From the NCBI GenBank assembly GCA_943737045.1, contig CALSFV010000268.1, forward strand, positions 310,001 through 374,000: a stretch of 64,000 nt of DNA. Reading direction: 5' to 3'. The notes beneath the pieces are model-generated. The model was not told the DNA's origin and ran no database searches. It saw only the letters and a list, made by a program, of their open reading frames with translations. Below are positions 37,601-52,500 of this stretch, in pieces (the stretch's first letter is position 1; every line of letters begins with the position of its first letter). The DNA comes from Parapristionchus giblindavisi (taxonomy: Eukaryota > Nematoda > Chromadorea > Rhabditida > Diplogasteridae). The translations under genes were made by a program, and so were the position numbers.

Positions 37601-38109
37601 CTCGAATTAGCTCCTGAAAATTCGCAATTTAACCTGTACAGCATAGCGGACGTTGCGAGGCGTCGAAAGCGCGCTTCCGCAGCTCGAACGGATAAGTTTG
37701 AAGCAAATTGTGGTGATTTAAGTGCGAATTGTAACGATTGCCGCGTTATCTGTCGATTTCGCGTTACAGATGAGCGGTTGTGACTTTATATGAGTTCAGC
37801 GTGTCTTGAGCTAATTATCAGGTGTCAAATTAAATTGTTAACGTTCGAATATAGATACACCGATTCGCTCTGGTAGTACAGAGACGCAATGGATAGAGTA
37901 CGCGTCCCTCTCGCTCCCCCTTCCCTCTCCCTCTCCCCATACATAGATAGTCTAGACCGTAACTTGCTTGAGCCTGGATCAAATTGCAAACTTTTTTCAG
38001 CCACAAATATGTAGTTTAGTATGACGAATTCAGTGAACACACTTTCAGAGAGCGCACGCAACTCTGAAACAGCCACACTGGAAATTTTGGCCTTTTTTTC
38101 TATTTTCAC

Positions 38110-41100
38110 GACAAAAAAATCAATTTAAAAGGCGATCAGAGAAATTTTAAAGTATAAATTCAGTATTCGGAGTACGCTAGACGGGTTAGGTGGCGTTGGT
38201 CGCCGTCGCGGCGGTAGGGGAGGTGTGTATGTGTCTTTTGTGTATGTGAGTGAAGAGCGATTCCCCTTCTCCTCCTCCTCTTCTCTCTCTCTCTCTATAT
38301 ATATCCATCTCTCACTATAACCATATCTCGGATTTACAATAAAAATATTTATGAAAATATTGAGCTGTATCAAATAGTTGAGCATGTCCAGTCTCACCAG
38401 CAACCACAGTCACGAAAAAGTGAGAATCGGCCACAGGTATGGCCATTTCCCGCTCGAATTAGCTCCTGAAAATTCGCAATTTAACCTGTACAGCATAGCG
38501 GACGTTGCGAGGCGTCGAAAGCGCGCTTCCGCAGCTCGAACGGATAAGTTTGAAGCAAATTGTGGTGATTTAAGTGCGAATTGTAACGATTGCCGCGTTA
38601 TCTGTCGATTTCGCGTTACAGATGAGCGGTTGTGACTTTATATGAGTTCAGCGTGTCTTGAGCTAATTATCAGGTGTCAAATTAAATTGTTAACGTTCGA
38701 ATAAAGATACACCGATTCGCTCTGGTAGTACAGAGACGCAATGGATAGAGTACGCGTCCCTCTCGCTCCCCCTTCCCTCTCCCTCTCCCCATACATAGAT
38801 AGTCTAGACCGTAACTTGCTTGAGCCTGGATCAAATTGCAAACTTTTTTCAGCCACAAATATGTAGTTTAGTATGACGAATTCAGTGAACACACTTTCAG
38901 AGAGCGCACGCAACTCTGAAACAGCCACACTGGAAATTTTGGCCTTTTTTTCTATTTTCACGACAAAAAAATCAATTTAAAAGGCGATCAGAGAAATTTT
39001 AAAGTATAAATTCAGTATTCGGAGTACGCTAGACGGGTTAGGTGGCGTTGGTCGCCGTCGCGGCGGTAGGGGAGGTGTGTATGTGTCTTTTGTGTATGTG
39101 AGTGAAGAGCGATTCCCCTTCTCCTCCTCCTCTTCTCTCTCTCTCTATATATATCCATCTCTCACTATAACCATATCTCGGATTTACAATAAAAATATTT
39201 ATGAAAATATTGAGCTGTATCAAATAGTTGAGCATGTCCAGTCTCACCAGCAACCACAGTCACGAAAAAGTGAGAATCGGCCACAGGTATGGCCATTTCC
39301 CGCTCGAATTAGCTCCTGAAAATTCGCAATTTTACCTGAACAGCATAGCGGACGTTGCGAGGCGTCGAAAGCGCGCTTCCGCAGCTCGAACGGATAAGTT
39401 TGAAGCAAATTGTGGTGATTTAAGTGCGAATTGTAACGATTGCCGCGTTATCTGTCGATTTCGCGTTACAGATGAGCGGTTGTGACTTTATATGAGTTCA
39501 GCGTGTCTTGAGCTAATTATCAGGTGTCAAATTAAATTGTTAACGTTCGAATAAAGATACACCGATTCGCTCTGGTAGTACAGAGACGCAATGGATAGAG
39601 TACGCGTCCCTCTCGCTCCCCCTTCCCTCTCCCTCTCCCCATACATAGATAGTCTAGACCGTAACTTGCTTGAGCCTGGATCAAATTGCAAACTTTTTTC
39701 AGCCACAAATATGTAGTTTAGTATGACGAATTCAGTGAACACACTTTCAGAGAGCGCACGCAACTCTGAAACAGCCACACTGGAAATTTTGGCCTTTTTT
39801 TCTATTTTCACGACAAAAAAATCAATTTAAAAGGCGATCAGAGAAATTTTAAAGTATAAATTCAGTATTCGGAGTACGCTAGACGGGTTAGGTGGCGTTG
39901 GTCGCCGTCGCGGCGGTAGGGGAGGTGTGTATGTGTCTTTTGTGTATGTGAGTGAAGAGCGATTCCCCTTCTCCTCCTCCTCTTCTCTCTCTCTCTATAT
40001 ATATCCATCTCTCACTATAACCATATCTCGGATTTACAATAAAAATATTTATGAAAATATTGAGCTGTATCAAATAGTTGAGCATGTCCAGTCTCACCAG
40101 CAACCACAGTCACGAAAAAGTGAGAATCGGCCACAGGTATGGCCATTTCCCGCTCGAATTAGCTCCTGAAAATTCGCAATTTTACCTGAACAGCATAGCG
40201 GACGTTGCGAGGCGTCGAAAGCGCGCTTCCGCAGCTCGAACGGATAAGTTTGAAGCAAATTGTGGTGATTTAAGTGCGAATTGTAACGATTGCCGCGTGA
40301 TCTGTCGATTTCGCGTTACAGATGAGCGGTTGTGACTTTATATGAGTTCAGCGTGTCTTGAGCTAATTATCAGGTGTCAAATTAAATTGTTAACGTTCGA
40401 ATAAAGATACACCGATTCGCTCTGGTAGTACAGAGACGCAATGGATAGAGTACGCGTCCCTCTCGCTCCCCCTTCCCTCTCCCTCTCCCCATACATAGAT
40501 AGTCTAGACCGTAACTTGCTTGAGCCTGGATCAAATTGCAAACTTTTTTCAGCCACAAATATGTAGTTTAGTATGACGAATTCAGTGAACACACTTTCAG
40601 AGAGCGCACGCAACTCTGAAACAGCCACACTGGAAATTTTGGCCTTTTTTTCTATTTTCACGACAAAAAAATCAATTTAAAAGGCGATCAGAGAAATTTT
40701 AAAGTATAAATTCAGTATTCGGAGTACGCTAGACGGGTTAGGTGGCGTTGGTCGCCGTCGCGGCGGTAGGGGAGGTGTGTATGTGTCTTTTGTGTATGTG
40801 AGTGAAGAGCGATTCCCCTTCTCCTCCTCCTCTTCTCTCTCTCTCTCTATATATATCCATCTCTCACTATAACCATATCTCGGATTTACAATAAAAATAT
40901 TTATGAAAATATTGAGCTGTATCAAATAGTTGAGCATGTCCAGTCTCACCAGCAACCACAGTCACGAAAAAGTGAGAATCGGCCACAGGTATGGCCATTT
41001 CCCGCTCGAATTAGCTCCTGAAAATTCGCAATTTAACCTGTACAGCATAGCGGACGTTGCGAGGCGTCGAAAGCGCGCTTCCGCAGCTCGAACGGATAAG

Positions 41101-43213
41101 TTTGAAGCAAATTGTGGTGATTTAAGTGCGAATTGTAACGATTGCCGCGTTATCTGTCGATTTCGCGTTACAGATGAGCGGTTGTGACTTTATATGAGTT
41201 CAGCGTGTCTTGAGCTAATTATCAGGTGTCAAATTAAATTGTTAACGTTCGAATAAAGATACACCGATTCGCTCTGGTAGTACAGAGACGCAATGGATAG
41301 AGTACGCGTCCCTCTCGCTCCCCCTTCCCTCTCCCTCTCCCCATACATAGATAGTCTAGACCGTAACTTGCTTGAGCCTGGATCAAATTGCAAACTTTTT
41401 TCAGCCACAAATATGTAGTTTAGTATGACGAATTCAGTGAACACACTTTCAGAGAGCGCACGCAACTCTGAAACAGCCACACTGGAAATTTTGGCCTTTT
41501 TTTCTATTTTCACGACAAAAAAATCAATTTAAAAGGCGATCAGAGAAATTTTAAAGTATAAATTCAGTATTCGGAGTACGCTAGACGGGTTAGGTGGCGT
41601 TGGTCGCCGTCGCGGCGGTAGGGGAGGTGTGTATGTGTCTTTTGTGTATGTGAGTGAAGAGCGATTCCCCTTCTCCTCCTCCTCTTCTCTCTCTCTCTAT
41701 ATATATCCATCTCTCACTATAACCATATCTCGGATTTACAATAAAAATATTTATGAAAATATTGAGCTGTATCAAATAGTTGAGCATGTCCAGTCTCACC
41801 AGCAACCACAGTCACGAAAAAGTGAGAATCGGCCACAGGTATGGCCATTTCCCGCTCGAATTAGCTCCTGAAAATTCGCAATTTTACCTGAACAGCATAG
41901 CGGACGTTGCGAGGCGTCGAAAGCGCGCTTCCGCAGCTCGAACGGATAAGTTTGAAGCAAATTGTGGTGATTTAAGTGCGAATTGTAACGATTGCCGCGT
42001 TATCTGTCGATTTCGCGTTACAGATGAGCGGTTGTGACTTTATATGAGTTCAGCGTGTCTTGAGCTAATTATCAGGTGTCAAATTAAATTGTTAACGTTC
42101 GAATAAAGATACACCGATTCGCTCTGGTAGTACAGAGACGCAATGGATAGAGTACGCGTCCCTCTCGCTCCCCCTTCCCTCTCCCTCTCCCCATACATAG
42201 ATAGTCTAGACCGTAACTTGCTTGAGCCTGGATCAAATTGCAAACTTTTTTCAGCCACAAATATGTAGTTTAGTATGACGAATTCAGTGAACACACTTTC
42301 AGAGAGCGCACGCAACTCTGAAACAGCCACACTGGAAATTTTGGCCTTTTTTTCTATTTTCACGACAAAAAAATCAATTTAAAAGGCGATCAGAGAAATT
42401 TTAAAGTATAAATTCAGTATTCGGAGTACGCTAGACGGGTTAGGTGGCGTTGGTCGCCGTCGCGGCGGTAGGGGAGGTGTGTATGTGTCTTTTGTGTATG
42501 TGAGTGAAGAGCGATTCCCCTTCTCCTCCTCCTCTTCTCTCTCTCTCTATATATATCCATCTCTCACTATAACCATATCTCGGATTTACAATAAAAATAT
42601 TTATGAAAATATTGAGCTGTATCAAATAGTTGAGCATGTCCAGTCTCACCAGCAACCACAGTCACGAAAAAGTGAGAATCGGCCACAGGTATGGCCATTT
42701 CCCGCTCGAATTAGCTCCTGAAAATTCGCAATTTTACCTGAACAGCATAGCGGACGTTGCGAGGCGTCGAAAGCGCGCTTCCGCAGCTCGAACGGATAAG
42801 TTTGAAGCAAATTGTGGTGATTTAAGTGCGAATTGTAACGATTGCCGCGTGATCTGTCGATTTCGCGTTACAGATGAGCGGTTGTGACTTTATATGAGTT
42901 CAGCGTGTCTTGAGCTAATTATCAGGTGTCAAATTAAATTGTTAACGTTCGAATAAAGATACACCGATTCGCTCTGGTAGTACAGAGACGCAATGGATAG
43001 AGTACGCGTCCCTCTCGCTCCCCCTTCCCTCTCCCTCTCCCCATACATAGATAGTCTAGACCGTAACTTGCTTGAGCCTGGATCAAATTGCAAACTTTTT
43101 TCAGCCACAAATATGTAGTTTAGTATGACGAATTCAGTGAACACACTTTCAGAGAGCGCACGCAACTCTGAAACAGCCACACTGGAAATTTTGGCCTTTT
43201 TTTCTATTTTCAC
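38110..43213. repeat. Three-monomer higher-order repeat, two copies of 2552 bp
   Basis: Rare markers recur at exactly 2552 bp. The extra TC dinucleotide lies at about 38279 and 40831, and a GTT to GTG change (GCGTGATCTG) at 40299 and 42851. The order AACCTGTAC-type, ACCTGAAC-type, ACCTGAAC-type is also repeated. The exact edges cannot be set because the flanking monomers are nearly the same. Confidence 0.7.
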
Positions 43214-46200
43214 GACAAAAAAATCAATTTAAAAGGCGATCAGAGAAATTTTAAAGTATAAATTCAGTATTCGGAGTACGCTAGACGGGTTAGGTGGCGT
43301 TGGTCGCCGTCGCGGCGGTAGGGGAGGTGTGTATGTGTCTTTTGTGTATGTGAGTGAAGAGCGATTCCCCTTCTCCTCCTCCTCTTCTCTCTCTCTCTAT
43401 ATATATCCATCTCTCACTATAACCATATCTCGGATTTACAATAAAAATATTTATGAAAATATTGAGCTGTATCAAATAGTTGAGCATGTCCAGTCTCACC
43501 AGCAACCACAGTCACGAAAAAGTGAGAATCGGCCACAGGTATGGCCATTTCCCGCTCGAATTAGCTCCTGAAAATTCGCAATTTTACCTGAACAGCATAG
43601 CGGACGTTGCGAGGCGTCGAAAGCGCGCTTCCGCAGCTCGAACGGATAAGTTTGAAGCAAATTGTGGTGATTTAAGTGCGAATTGTAACGATTGCCGCGT
43701 TATCTGTCGATTTCGCGTTACAGATGAGCGGTTGTGACTTTATATGAGTTCAGCGTGTCTTGAGCTAATTATCAGGTGTCAAATTAAATTGTTAACGTTC
43801 GAATAAAGATACACCGATTCGCTCTGGTAGTACAGAGACGCAATGGATAGAGTACGCGTCCCTCTCGCTCCCCCTTCCCTCTCCCTCTCCCCATACATAG
43901 ATAGTCTAGACCGTAACTTGCTTGAGCCTGGATCAAATTGCAAACTTTTTTCAGCCACAAATATGTAGTTTAGTATGACGAATTCAGTGAACACACTTTC
44001 AGAGAGCGCACGCAACTCTGAAACAGCCACACTGGAAATTTTGGCCTTTTTTTCTATTTTCACGACAAAAAAATCAATTTAAAAGGCGATCAGAGAAATT
44101 TTAAAGTATAAATTCAGTATTCGGAGTACGCTAGATGGGTTAGGTGGCGTTGGTCGCCGTCGCGGCGGTAGGGGAGGTGTGTATGTGTCTTTTGTGTATG
44201 TGAGTGAAGAGCGATTCCCCTTCTCCTCCTCCTCTTCTCTCTCTCTCTATATATATCCATCTCTCACTATAACCATATCTCGGATTTACAATAAAAATAT
44301 TTATGAAAATATTGAGCTGTATCAAATAGTTGAGCATGTCCAGTCTCACCAGCAACCACAGTCATGAAAAAGTGAGAAACGGCAACAGGTATGGCCATTT
44401 CCCGCTCGAATTAGCTCCTGAAAATTCGCAATTTAACCTGTACAGCATAGCGGACGTTGCGAGGCGTCGAAAGCGCGCTTCCGCAGCTCGAACGGATAAG
44501 TTTGAAGCAAATTGTGGTGATTTAAGTGCGAATTGTAACGATTGCCGCGTTATCTGTCGATTTCGCGTTACAGATGAGCGGTTGTGACTTTATATGAGTT
44601 CAGCGTGTCTTGAGCTAATTATCAGGTGTCAAATTAAATTGTTAACGTTCGAATAAAGATACACCGATTCGCTCTGGTAGTACAGAGACGCAATGGATAG
44701 AGTACGCGTCCCTCTCGCTCCCCCTTCCCTCTCCCTCTCCCCATACATAGATAGTCTAGACCGTAACTTGCTTGAGCCTGGATCAAATTGCAAACTTTTT
44801 TCAGCCACAAATATGTAGTTTAGTATGACGAATTCAGTGAACACACTTTCAGAGAGCGCACGCAACTCTGAAACAGCCACACTGGAAATTTTGGCCTTTT
44901 TTTCTATTTTCACGACAAAAAAATCAATTTAAAAGGCGATCAGAGAAATTTTAAAGTATAAATTCAGTATTCGGAGTACGCTAGACGGGTTAGGTGGCGT
45001 TGGTCGCCGTCGCGGCGGTAGGGGAGGTGTGTATGTGTCTTTTGTGTATGTGAGTGAAGAGCGATTCCCCTTCTCCTCCTCCTCTTCTCTCTCTCTCTAT
45101 ATATATCCATCTCTCACTATAACCATATCTCGGATTTACAATAAAAATATTTATGAAAATATTGAGCTGTATCAAATAGTTGAGCATGTCCAGTCTCACC
45201 AGCAACCACAGTCACGAAAAAGTGAGAATCGGCCACAGGTATGGCCATTTCCCGCTCGAATTAGCTCCTGAAAATTCGCAATTTTACCTGAACAGCATAG
45301 CGGACGTTGCGAGGCGTCGAAAGCGCTTCCGCAGCTCGAACGGATAAGTTTGAAGCAAATTGTGGTGATTTAAGTGCGAATTGTAACGATTGCCGCGTTA
45401 TCTGTCGATTTCGCGTTACAGATGAGCGGTTGTGACTTTATATGAGTTCAGCGTGTCTTGAGCTAATTATCAGGTGTCAAATTAAATTGTTAACGTTCGA
45501 ATAAAGATACACCGATTCGCTCTGGTAGTACAGAGACGCAATGGATAGAGTACGCGTCCCTCTCGCTCCCCCTTCCCTCTCCCTCTCCCCATACATAGAT
45601 AGTCTAGACCGTAACTTGCTTGAGCCTGGATCAAATTGCAAACTTTTTTCAGCCACAAATATGTAATTTGGTATGACGAATTCAGTGAACACACTTTTAG
45701 AGAGCGCACGCAACTCTGAAACAGCCACACTGGCAATTTTGGCATATTATTTCTATTTTCACGACAAAAAAATCAATTTAAAATGCGATCAGAGAAATTT
45801 TAAAGTATAAATTAAGTATTCGGAGTACGCTAGACGGGTTAGGTGGCGTTGGTCGCAGTTGCGGCGGTAGGGGGGGTGTGTATGTGTCTTTTGTGTATGT
45901 GAGTGAAGAGCGATTCACCTTCTCCTCCTCCTCTTCTCTCTCTCTATATATATCCATCTCTCACTATAACCATATCTCGGATTTACAATAAAAATATTTA
46001 TGAAAATATTGAGCTGTATCAAATAGTTGAGCATGTCCAGTCTCACCAGCAACCACAGTCACGAAAAAGTGAGAAACGGCCACAGGTATGGCCATTTCCC
46101 GCTCGAATTAGCTCCTGAAAAACCGCAATTTTACCTGAACAGCATAGCGGACGTTGCGAGGCGTCGAAAGCGCGCTTCCGCAGCTCGAACGGATAAGTTT

Positions 46201-47769
46201 GAAGCAAATTGTGGTGATTTAAGTGCGAATTGTAACGATTGCCGCGTTATCTGTCGATTTCGCGTTACAGATGAGCGGTTGTGACTTTATATGAGTTCAG
46301 CGTGTCTTGAGCTAATTATCAGGTGTCAAATTAAATTGTTAACGTTCGAATAAAGATACACCGATTCGCTCTGGTAGTACAGAGACGCAATGGATAGAGT
46401 ACGCGTCCCTCTCGCTCCCCCTTCCCTCTCCCTCTCCCCATACATAGATAGTCTAGACCGTAACTTGCTTGAGCCTGGATCAAATTGCAAACTTTTTTCA
46501 GCCACAAATATGTAATTTGGTATGACGAATTCAGTGAACACACTTTTAGAGAGCGCACGCAACTCTGAAACAGCCACACTGGCAATTTTGGCATATTATT
46601 TCTATTTTCACGACAAAAAAATCAATTTAAAATGCGATCAGAGAAATTTTAAAGTATAAATTAAGTATTCGGAGTACGCTAGACGGGTTAGGTGGCGTTG
46701 GTCGCAGTTGCGGCGGTAGGGGGGGTGTGTATGTGTCTTTTGTGTATGTGAGTGAAGAGCGATTCACCTTCTCCTCCTCCTCTTCTCTCTCTCTATATAT
46801 ATCCATCTCTCACTATAACCATATCTCGGATTTACAATAAAAATATTTATGAAAATATTGAGCTGTATCAAATAGTTGAGCATGTCCAGTCTCACCAGCA
46901 ACCACAGTCACGAAAAAGTGAGAAACGGCCACAGGTATGGCCATTTCCCGCTCGAATTAGCTCCTGAAAAACCGCAATTTTACCTGAACAGCATAGCGGA
47001 CGTTGCGAGGCGTCGAAAGCGCGCTTCCGCAGCTCGAACGGATAAGTTTGAAGCAAATTGTGGTGATTTAAGTGCGAATTGTAACGATTGCCGCGTTATC
47101 TGTCGATTTCGCGTTACAGATGAGCGGTTGTGAGTTTATATGAGTTCAGCGTGTCTTGAGCTAATTATCAGGTGTCAAATTAAATTGTTAACGTTCGAAT
47201 AAAGATACACCGATTCGCTCTGGTAGTACAGAGACGCAATGGATAGAGTACGCGTCCCTCTCGCTCCCCCTTCCCTTTCCCTCTCCCCATACATAGATAG
47301 TCTAGACCGTAACTTGCTTGAGCCTGGATCAAATTGCAAACTTTTTTCAGCCACAAATATGTAATTTGGTATGACGAATTCAGTGAACACACTTTTAGAG
47401 AGCGCACGCAACTCTGAAACAGCCACACTGGCAATTTTGGCCTATTTTTTCTATTTTCACGACAAAAAAAAATCAATTTAAAATGCGATCAGAGAAATTT
47501 TAAAGTATAAATTAAGTATTCGGGGTACGCTAGACGGGTTAGGTGGCGTTGGTCGCCGTCGCGGCGGTAGGGGAGGTGTGTATGTGTCTTTTGTGTATGT
47601 GAGTGAAGAGCGATTCCCCTTCTCCTCCTCCTCTTCTCTCTCTCTATATATATCCATCTCTCACTATAACCATATCTCGGATTTACAATAAAAATATTTA
47701 TGAAAATATTGAGCTGTATCAAATAGTTGAGCATGTCCAGTCTCACCAGCAACCACAGTCATGAAAAAG

Positions 47770-49500
47770 TGAGAAACGGCAACAGGTATGGCCATTTCCC
47801 GCTCGAATTAGCTCCTGAAAATTCGCAATTTTACCTGAACAGCATAGCGGACGTTGCGAGGCGTCGAAAGCGCGCTTGCGCAGCTCGAACGGATAAGTTT
47901 GAAGCAAATTGTGGTGATTTAAGTGCGAATTGTAACGATTGCCGCGTTATCTGTCGATTTCGCGTTACAGATGAGCGGTTGTGAGTTTATATGAGTTCAG
48001 CGTGTCTTGAGCTAATTATCAGGTGTCAAATTAAATTGTTAACGTTCGAATAAAGATACACCGATTCGCTCTGGTAGTACAGAGACGCAATGGATAGAGT
48101 ACGCGTCCCTCTCGCTCCCCCTTCCCTCTCCCCATACATAGATAGTCTAGATCGTAACTTGCTTGAGCGGGATCAAATTGCAAACTTTTTTCAGCCACAA
48201 ATATGTAATTTGGTATGACGAATTCAGTGAACACACTTTTAGAGAGCGCACGCAACTCTGAAACAGCCACACTGGCAATTTTGGCATATTATTTCTATTT
48301 TCACGACAAAAAAATCAATTTAAAATGCGATCAGAGAAATTTTAAAGTATAAATTAAGTATTCGGAGTACGCTAGACGGGTTAGGTGGCGTTGGTCGCCG
48401 TCGCGGCGGTAGGGGAGGTGTGTATGTGTCTTTTGTGTATGTGAGTGAAGAGCGATTCCCCTTCTCCTCCTCCTCTTCTCTCTCTCTATATATATATCCA
48501 TCTCTCACTATAACCATATCTCGGATTTACAATAAAAATATTTATGAAAATATTGAGCTGTATCAAATAGTTGAGCATGTCCAGTCTCACCAGCAACCAC
48601 AGTCATGAAAAAGTGAGAAACGGCAACAGGTATGGCCATTTCCCGCTCGAATTAGCTCCTGAAAATTCGCAATTTTACCTGAACAGCATAGCGGACGTTG
48701 CGAGGCGTCGAAAGCGCGCTTGCGCAGCTCGAACGGATAAGTTTGAAGCAAATTGTGGTGATTTAAGTGCGAATTGTAACGATTGCCGCGTTATCTGTCG
48801 ATTTCGCGTTACAGATGAGCGGTTGTGAGTTTATATGAGTTCAGCGTGTCTTGAGCTAATTATCAGGTGTCAAATTAAATTGTTAACGTTCGAATAAAGA
48901 TACACCGATTCGCTCTGGTAGTACAGAGACGCAATGGATAGAGTACGCGTCCCTCTCGCTCCCCCTTCCCTCTCCCCATACATAGATAGTCTAGATCGTA
49001 ACTTGCTTGAGCGGGATCAAATTGCAAACTTTTTTCAGCCACAAATATGTAATTTGGTATGACGAATTCAGTGAACACACTTTTAGAGAGCGCACGCAAC
49101 TCTGAAACAGCCACACTGGCAATTTTGGCATATTATTTCTATTTTCACGACAAAAAAATCAATTTAAAATGCGATCAGAGAAATTTTAAAGTATAAATTA
49201 AGTATTCGGAGTACGCTAGACGGGTTAGGTGGCGTTGGTCGCAGTCGCGGCGGTAGGGGGGGGGTGTGTATGTGTCTTTTGTGTATGTGAGTGAAGAGCG
49301 ATTCACCTTCTCCTCCTCCTCTTCTCTCTCTCTATATATATCCATCTCTCACTATAACCATATCTCGGATTTACAATAAAAATATTTATGAAAATATTGA
49401 GCTGTATCAAATAGTTGAGCATGTCCAGTCTCACCAGCAACCACAGTCATGAAAAAGTGAGAAACGGCAACAGGTATGGCCATTTCCCGCTCGAATTAGC
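47770..49500. repeat. Two-monomer block duplicated 4233 bp downstream (52003-53733)
   Basis: Two 844-bp monomers carrying GCGCTTGCGCAGC, a shortened CCCTTCCCTCTCCCC tract and TTGAGCGGGATC recur at an offset of 4233 bp, with only occasional differences (for example GTGAGTTT at 48826 versus GTGACTTT). This is a local higher-order duplication near the edge of the array. Confidence 0.65.
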
Positions 49501-52500
49501 TCCTGAAAATTCGCAATTTAACCTGTACAGCATAGCGGACGTTGCGAGGCGTCGAAAGCGCGCTTCCGCAGCTCGAACGGATAAGTTTGAAGCAAATTGT
49601 GGTGATTTAAGTGCGAATTGTAACGATTGCCGCGTTATCTGTCGATTTCGCGTTACAGATGAGCGGTTGTGACTTTATATGAGTTCAGCGTGTCTTGAGC
49701 TAATTATCAGGTGTCAAATTAAATTGTTAACGTTCGAATAAAGATACACCGATTCGCTCTGGTAGTACAGAGACGCAATGGATAGAGTACGCGTCCCTCT
49801 CGCTCCCCCTTCCCTCTCCCTCTCCCCATACATAGATAGTCTAGACCGTAACTTGCTTGAGCCTGGAACAAATTGCAAACTTTTTTCAGCCACAAATATG
49901 TAGTTTAGTATGACGAATTCAGTGAACACACTTTCAGAGAGCGCACGCAACTCTGAAACAGCCACACTGGAAATTTTGGCCTTTTTTTCTATTTTCACGA
50001 CAAAAAAATCAATTTAAAATGCGATCAGAGAAATTTTAAAATATAAATTAAGTATTCGGAGTACGCTAGACGGGTTAGGTGGCGTTGGTCGCCGTCGCGG
50101 CGGTAGGGGAGGTGTGTATGTGTCTTTTGTGTATGTGAGTGAAGAGCGATTCCCCTTCTCCTCCTCCTCTTCTCTCTCTCTCTATATATATCCATCTCTC
50201 ACTATAACCATATCTCGGATTTACAATAAAAATATTTATGAAAATATTGAGCTGTATCAAATAGTTGAGCATGTCCAGTCTCACCAGCAACCACAGTCAC
50301 GAAAAAGTGAGAATCGGCCACAGGTATGGCCATTTCCCGCTCGAATTAGCTCCTGAAAATTCGCAATTTTACCTGAACAGCATAGCGGACGTTGCGAGGC
50401 GTCGAAAGCGCTTCCGCAGCTCGAACGGATAAGTTTGAAGCAAATTGTGGTGATTTAAGTGCGAATTGTAACGATTGCCGCGTTATCTGTCGATTTCGCG
50501 TTACAGATGAGCGGTTGTGACTTTATATGAGTTCAGCGTGTCTTGAGCTAATTATCAGGTGTCAAATTAAATTGTTAACGTTCGAATAAAGATACACCGA
50601 TTCGCTCTGGTAGTACAGAGACGCAATGGATAGAGTACGCGTCCCTCTCGCTCCCCCTTCCCTCTCCCTCTCCCCATACATAGATAGTCTAGACCGTAAC
50701 TTGCTTGAGCCTGGAACAAATTGCAAACTTTTTTCAGCCACAAATATGTAGTTTAGTATGACGAATTCAGTGAACACACTTTCAGAGAGCGCACGCAACT
50801 CTGAAACAGCCACACTGGAAATTTTGGCCTTTTTTTCTATTTTCACGACAAAAAAATCAATTTAAAATGCGATCAGAGAAATTTTAAAATATAAATTAAG
50901 TATTCGGAGTACGCTAGACGGGTTAGGTGGCGTTGGTCGCCGTCGCGGCGGTAGGGGAGGTGTGTATGTGTCTTTTGTGTATGTGAGTGAAGAGCGATTC
51001 CCCTTCTCCTCCTCCTCTTCTCTCTCTCTCTATATATATCCATCTCTCACTATAACCATATCTCGGATTTACAATAAAAATATTTATGAAAATATTGAGC
51101 TGTATCAAATAGTTGAGCATGTCCAGTCTCACCAGCAACCACAGTCACGAAAAAGTGAGAATCGGCCACAGGTATGGCCATTTCCCGCTCGAATTAGCTC
51201 CTGAAAATTCGCAATTTTACCTGAACAGCATAGCGGACGTTGCGAGGCGTCGAAAGCGCTTCCGCAGCTCGAACGGATAAGTTTGAAGCAAATTGTGGTG
51301 ATTTAAGTGCGAATTGTAACGATTGCCGCGTTATCTGTCGATTTCGCGTTACAGATGAGCGGTTGTGACTTTATATGAGTTCAGCGTGTCTTGAGCTAAT
51401 TATCAGGTGTCAAATTAAATTGTTAACGTTCGAATAAAGATACACCGATTCGCTCTGGTAGTACAGAGACGCAATGGATAGAGTACGCGTCCCTCTCGCT
51501 CCCCCTTCCCTCTCCCTCTCCCCATACATAGATAGTCTAGACCGTAACTTGCTTGAGCCTGGATCAAATTGCAAACTTTTTTCAGCCACAAATATGTAAT
51601 TTGGTATGACGAATTCAGTGAACACACTTTTAGAGAGCGCACGCAACTCTGAAACAGCCACACTGGCAATTTTGGCATATTATTTCTATTTTCACGACAA
51701 AAAAATCAATTTAAAATGCGATCAGAGAAATTTTAAAGTATAAATTAAGTATTCGGAGTACGCTAGACGGGTTAGGTGGCGTTGGTCGCAGTTGCGGCGG
51801 TAGGGGGGGTGTGTATGTGTCTTTTGTGTATGTGAGTGAAGAGCGATTCACCTTCTCCTCCTCCTCTTCTCTCTCTCTATATATATCCATCTCTCACTAT
51901 AACCATATCTCGGATTTACAATAAAAATATTTATGAAAATATTGAGCTGTATCAAATAGTTGAGCATGTCCAGTCTCACCAGCAACCACAGTCACGAAAA
52001 AGTGAGAAACGGCAACAGGTATGGCCATTTCCCGCTCGAATTAGCTCCTGAAAATTCGCAATTTTACCTGAACAGCATAGCGGACGTTGCGAGGCGTCGA
52101 AAGCGCGCTTGCGCAGCTCGAACGGATAAGTTTGAAGCAAATTGTGGTGATTTAAGTGCGAATTGTAACGATTGCCGCGTTATCTGTCGATTTCGCGTTA
52201 CAGATGAGCGGTTGTGAGTTTATATGAGTTCAGCGTGTCTTGAGCTAATTATCAGGTGTCAAATTAAATTGTTAACGTTCGAATAAAGATACACCGATTC
52301 GCTCTGGTAGTACAGAGACGCAATGGATAGAGTACGCGTCCCTCTCGCTCCCCCTTCCCTCTCCCCATACATAGATAGTCTAGATCGTAACTTGCTTGAG
52401 CGGGATCAAATTGCAAACTTTTTTCAGCCACAAATATGTAATTTGGTATGACGAATTCAGTGAACACACTTTTAGAGAGCGCACGCAACTCTGAAACAGC

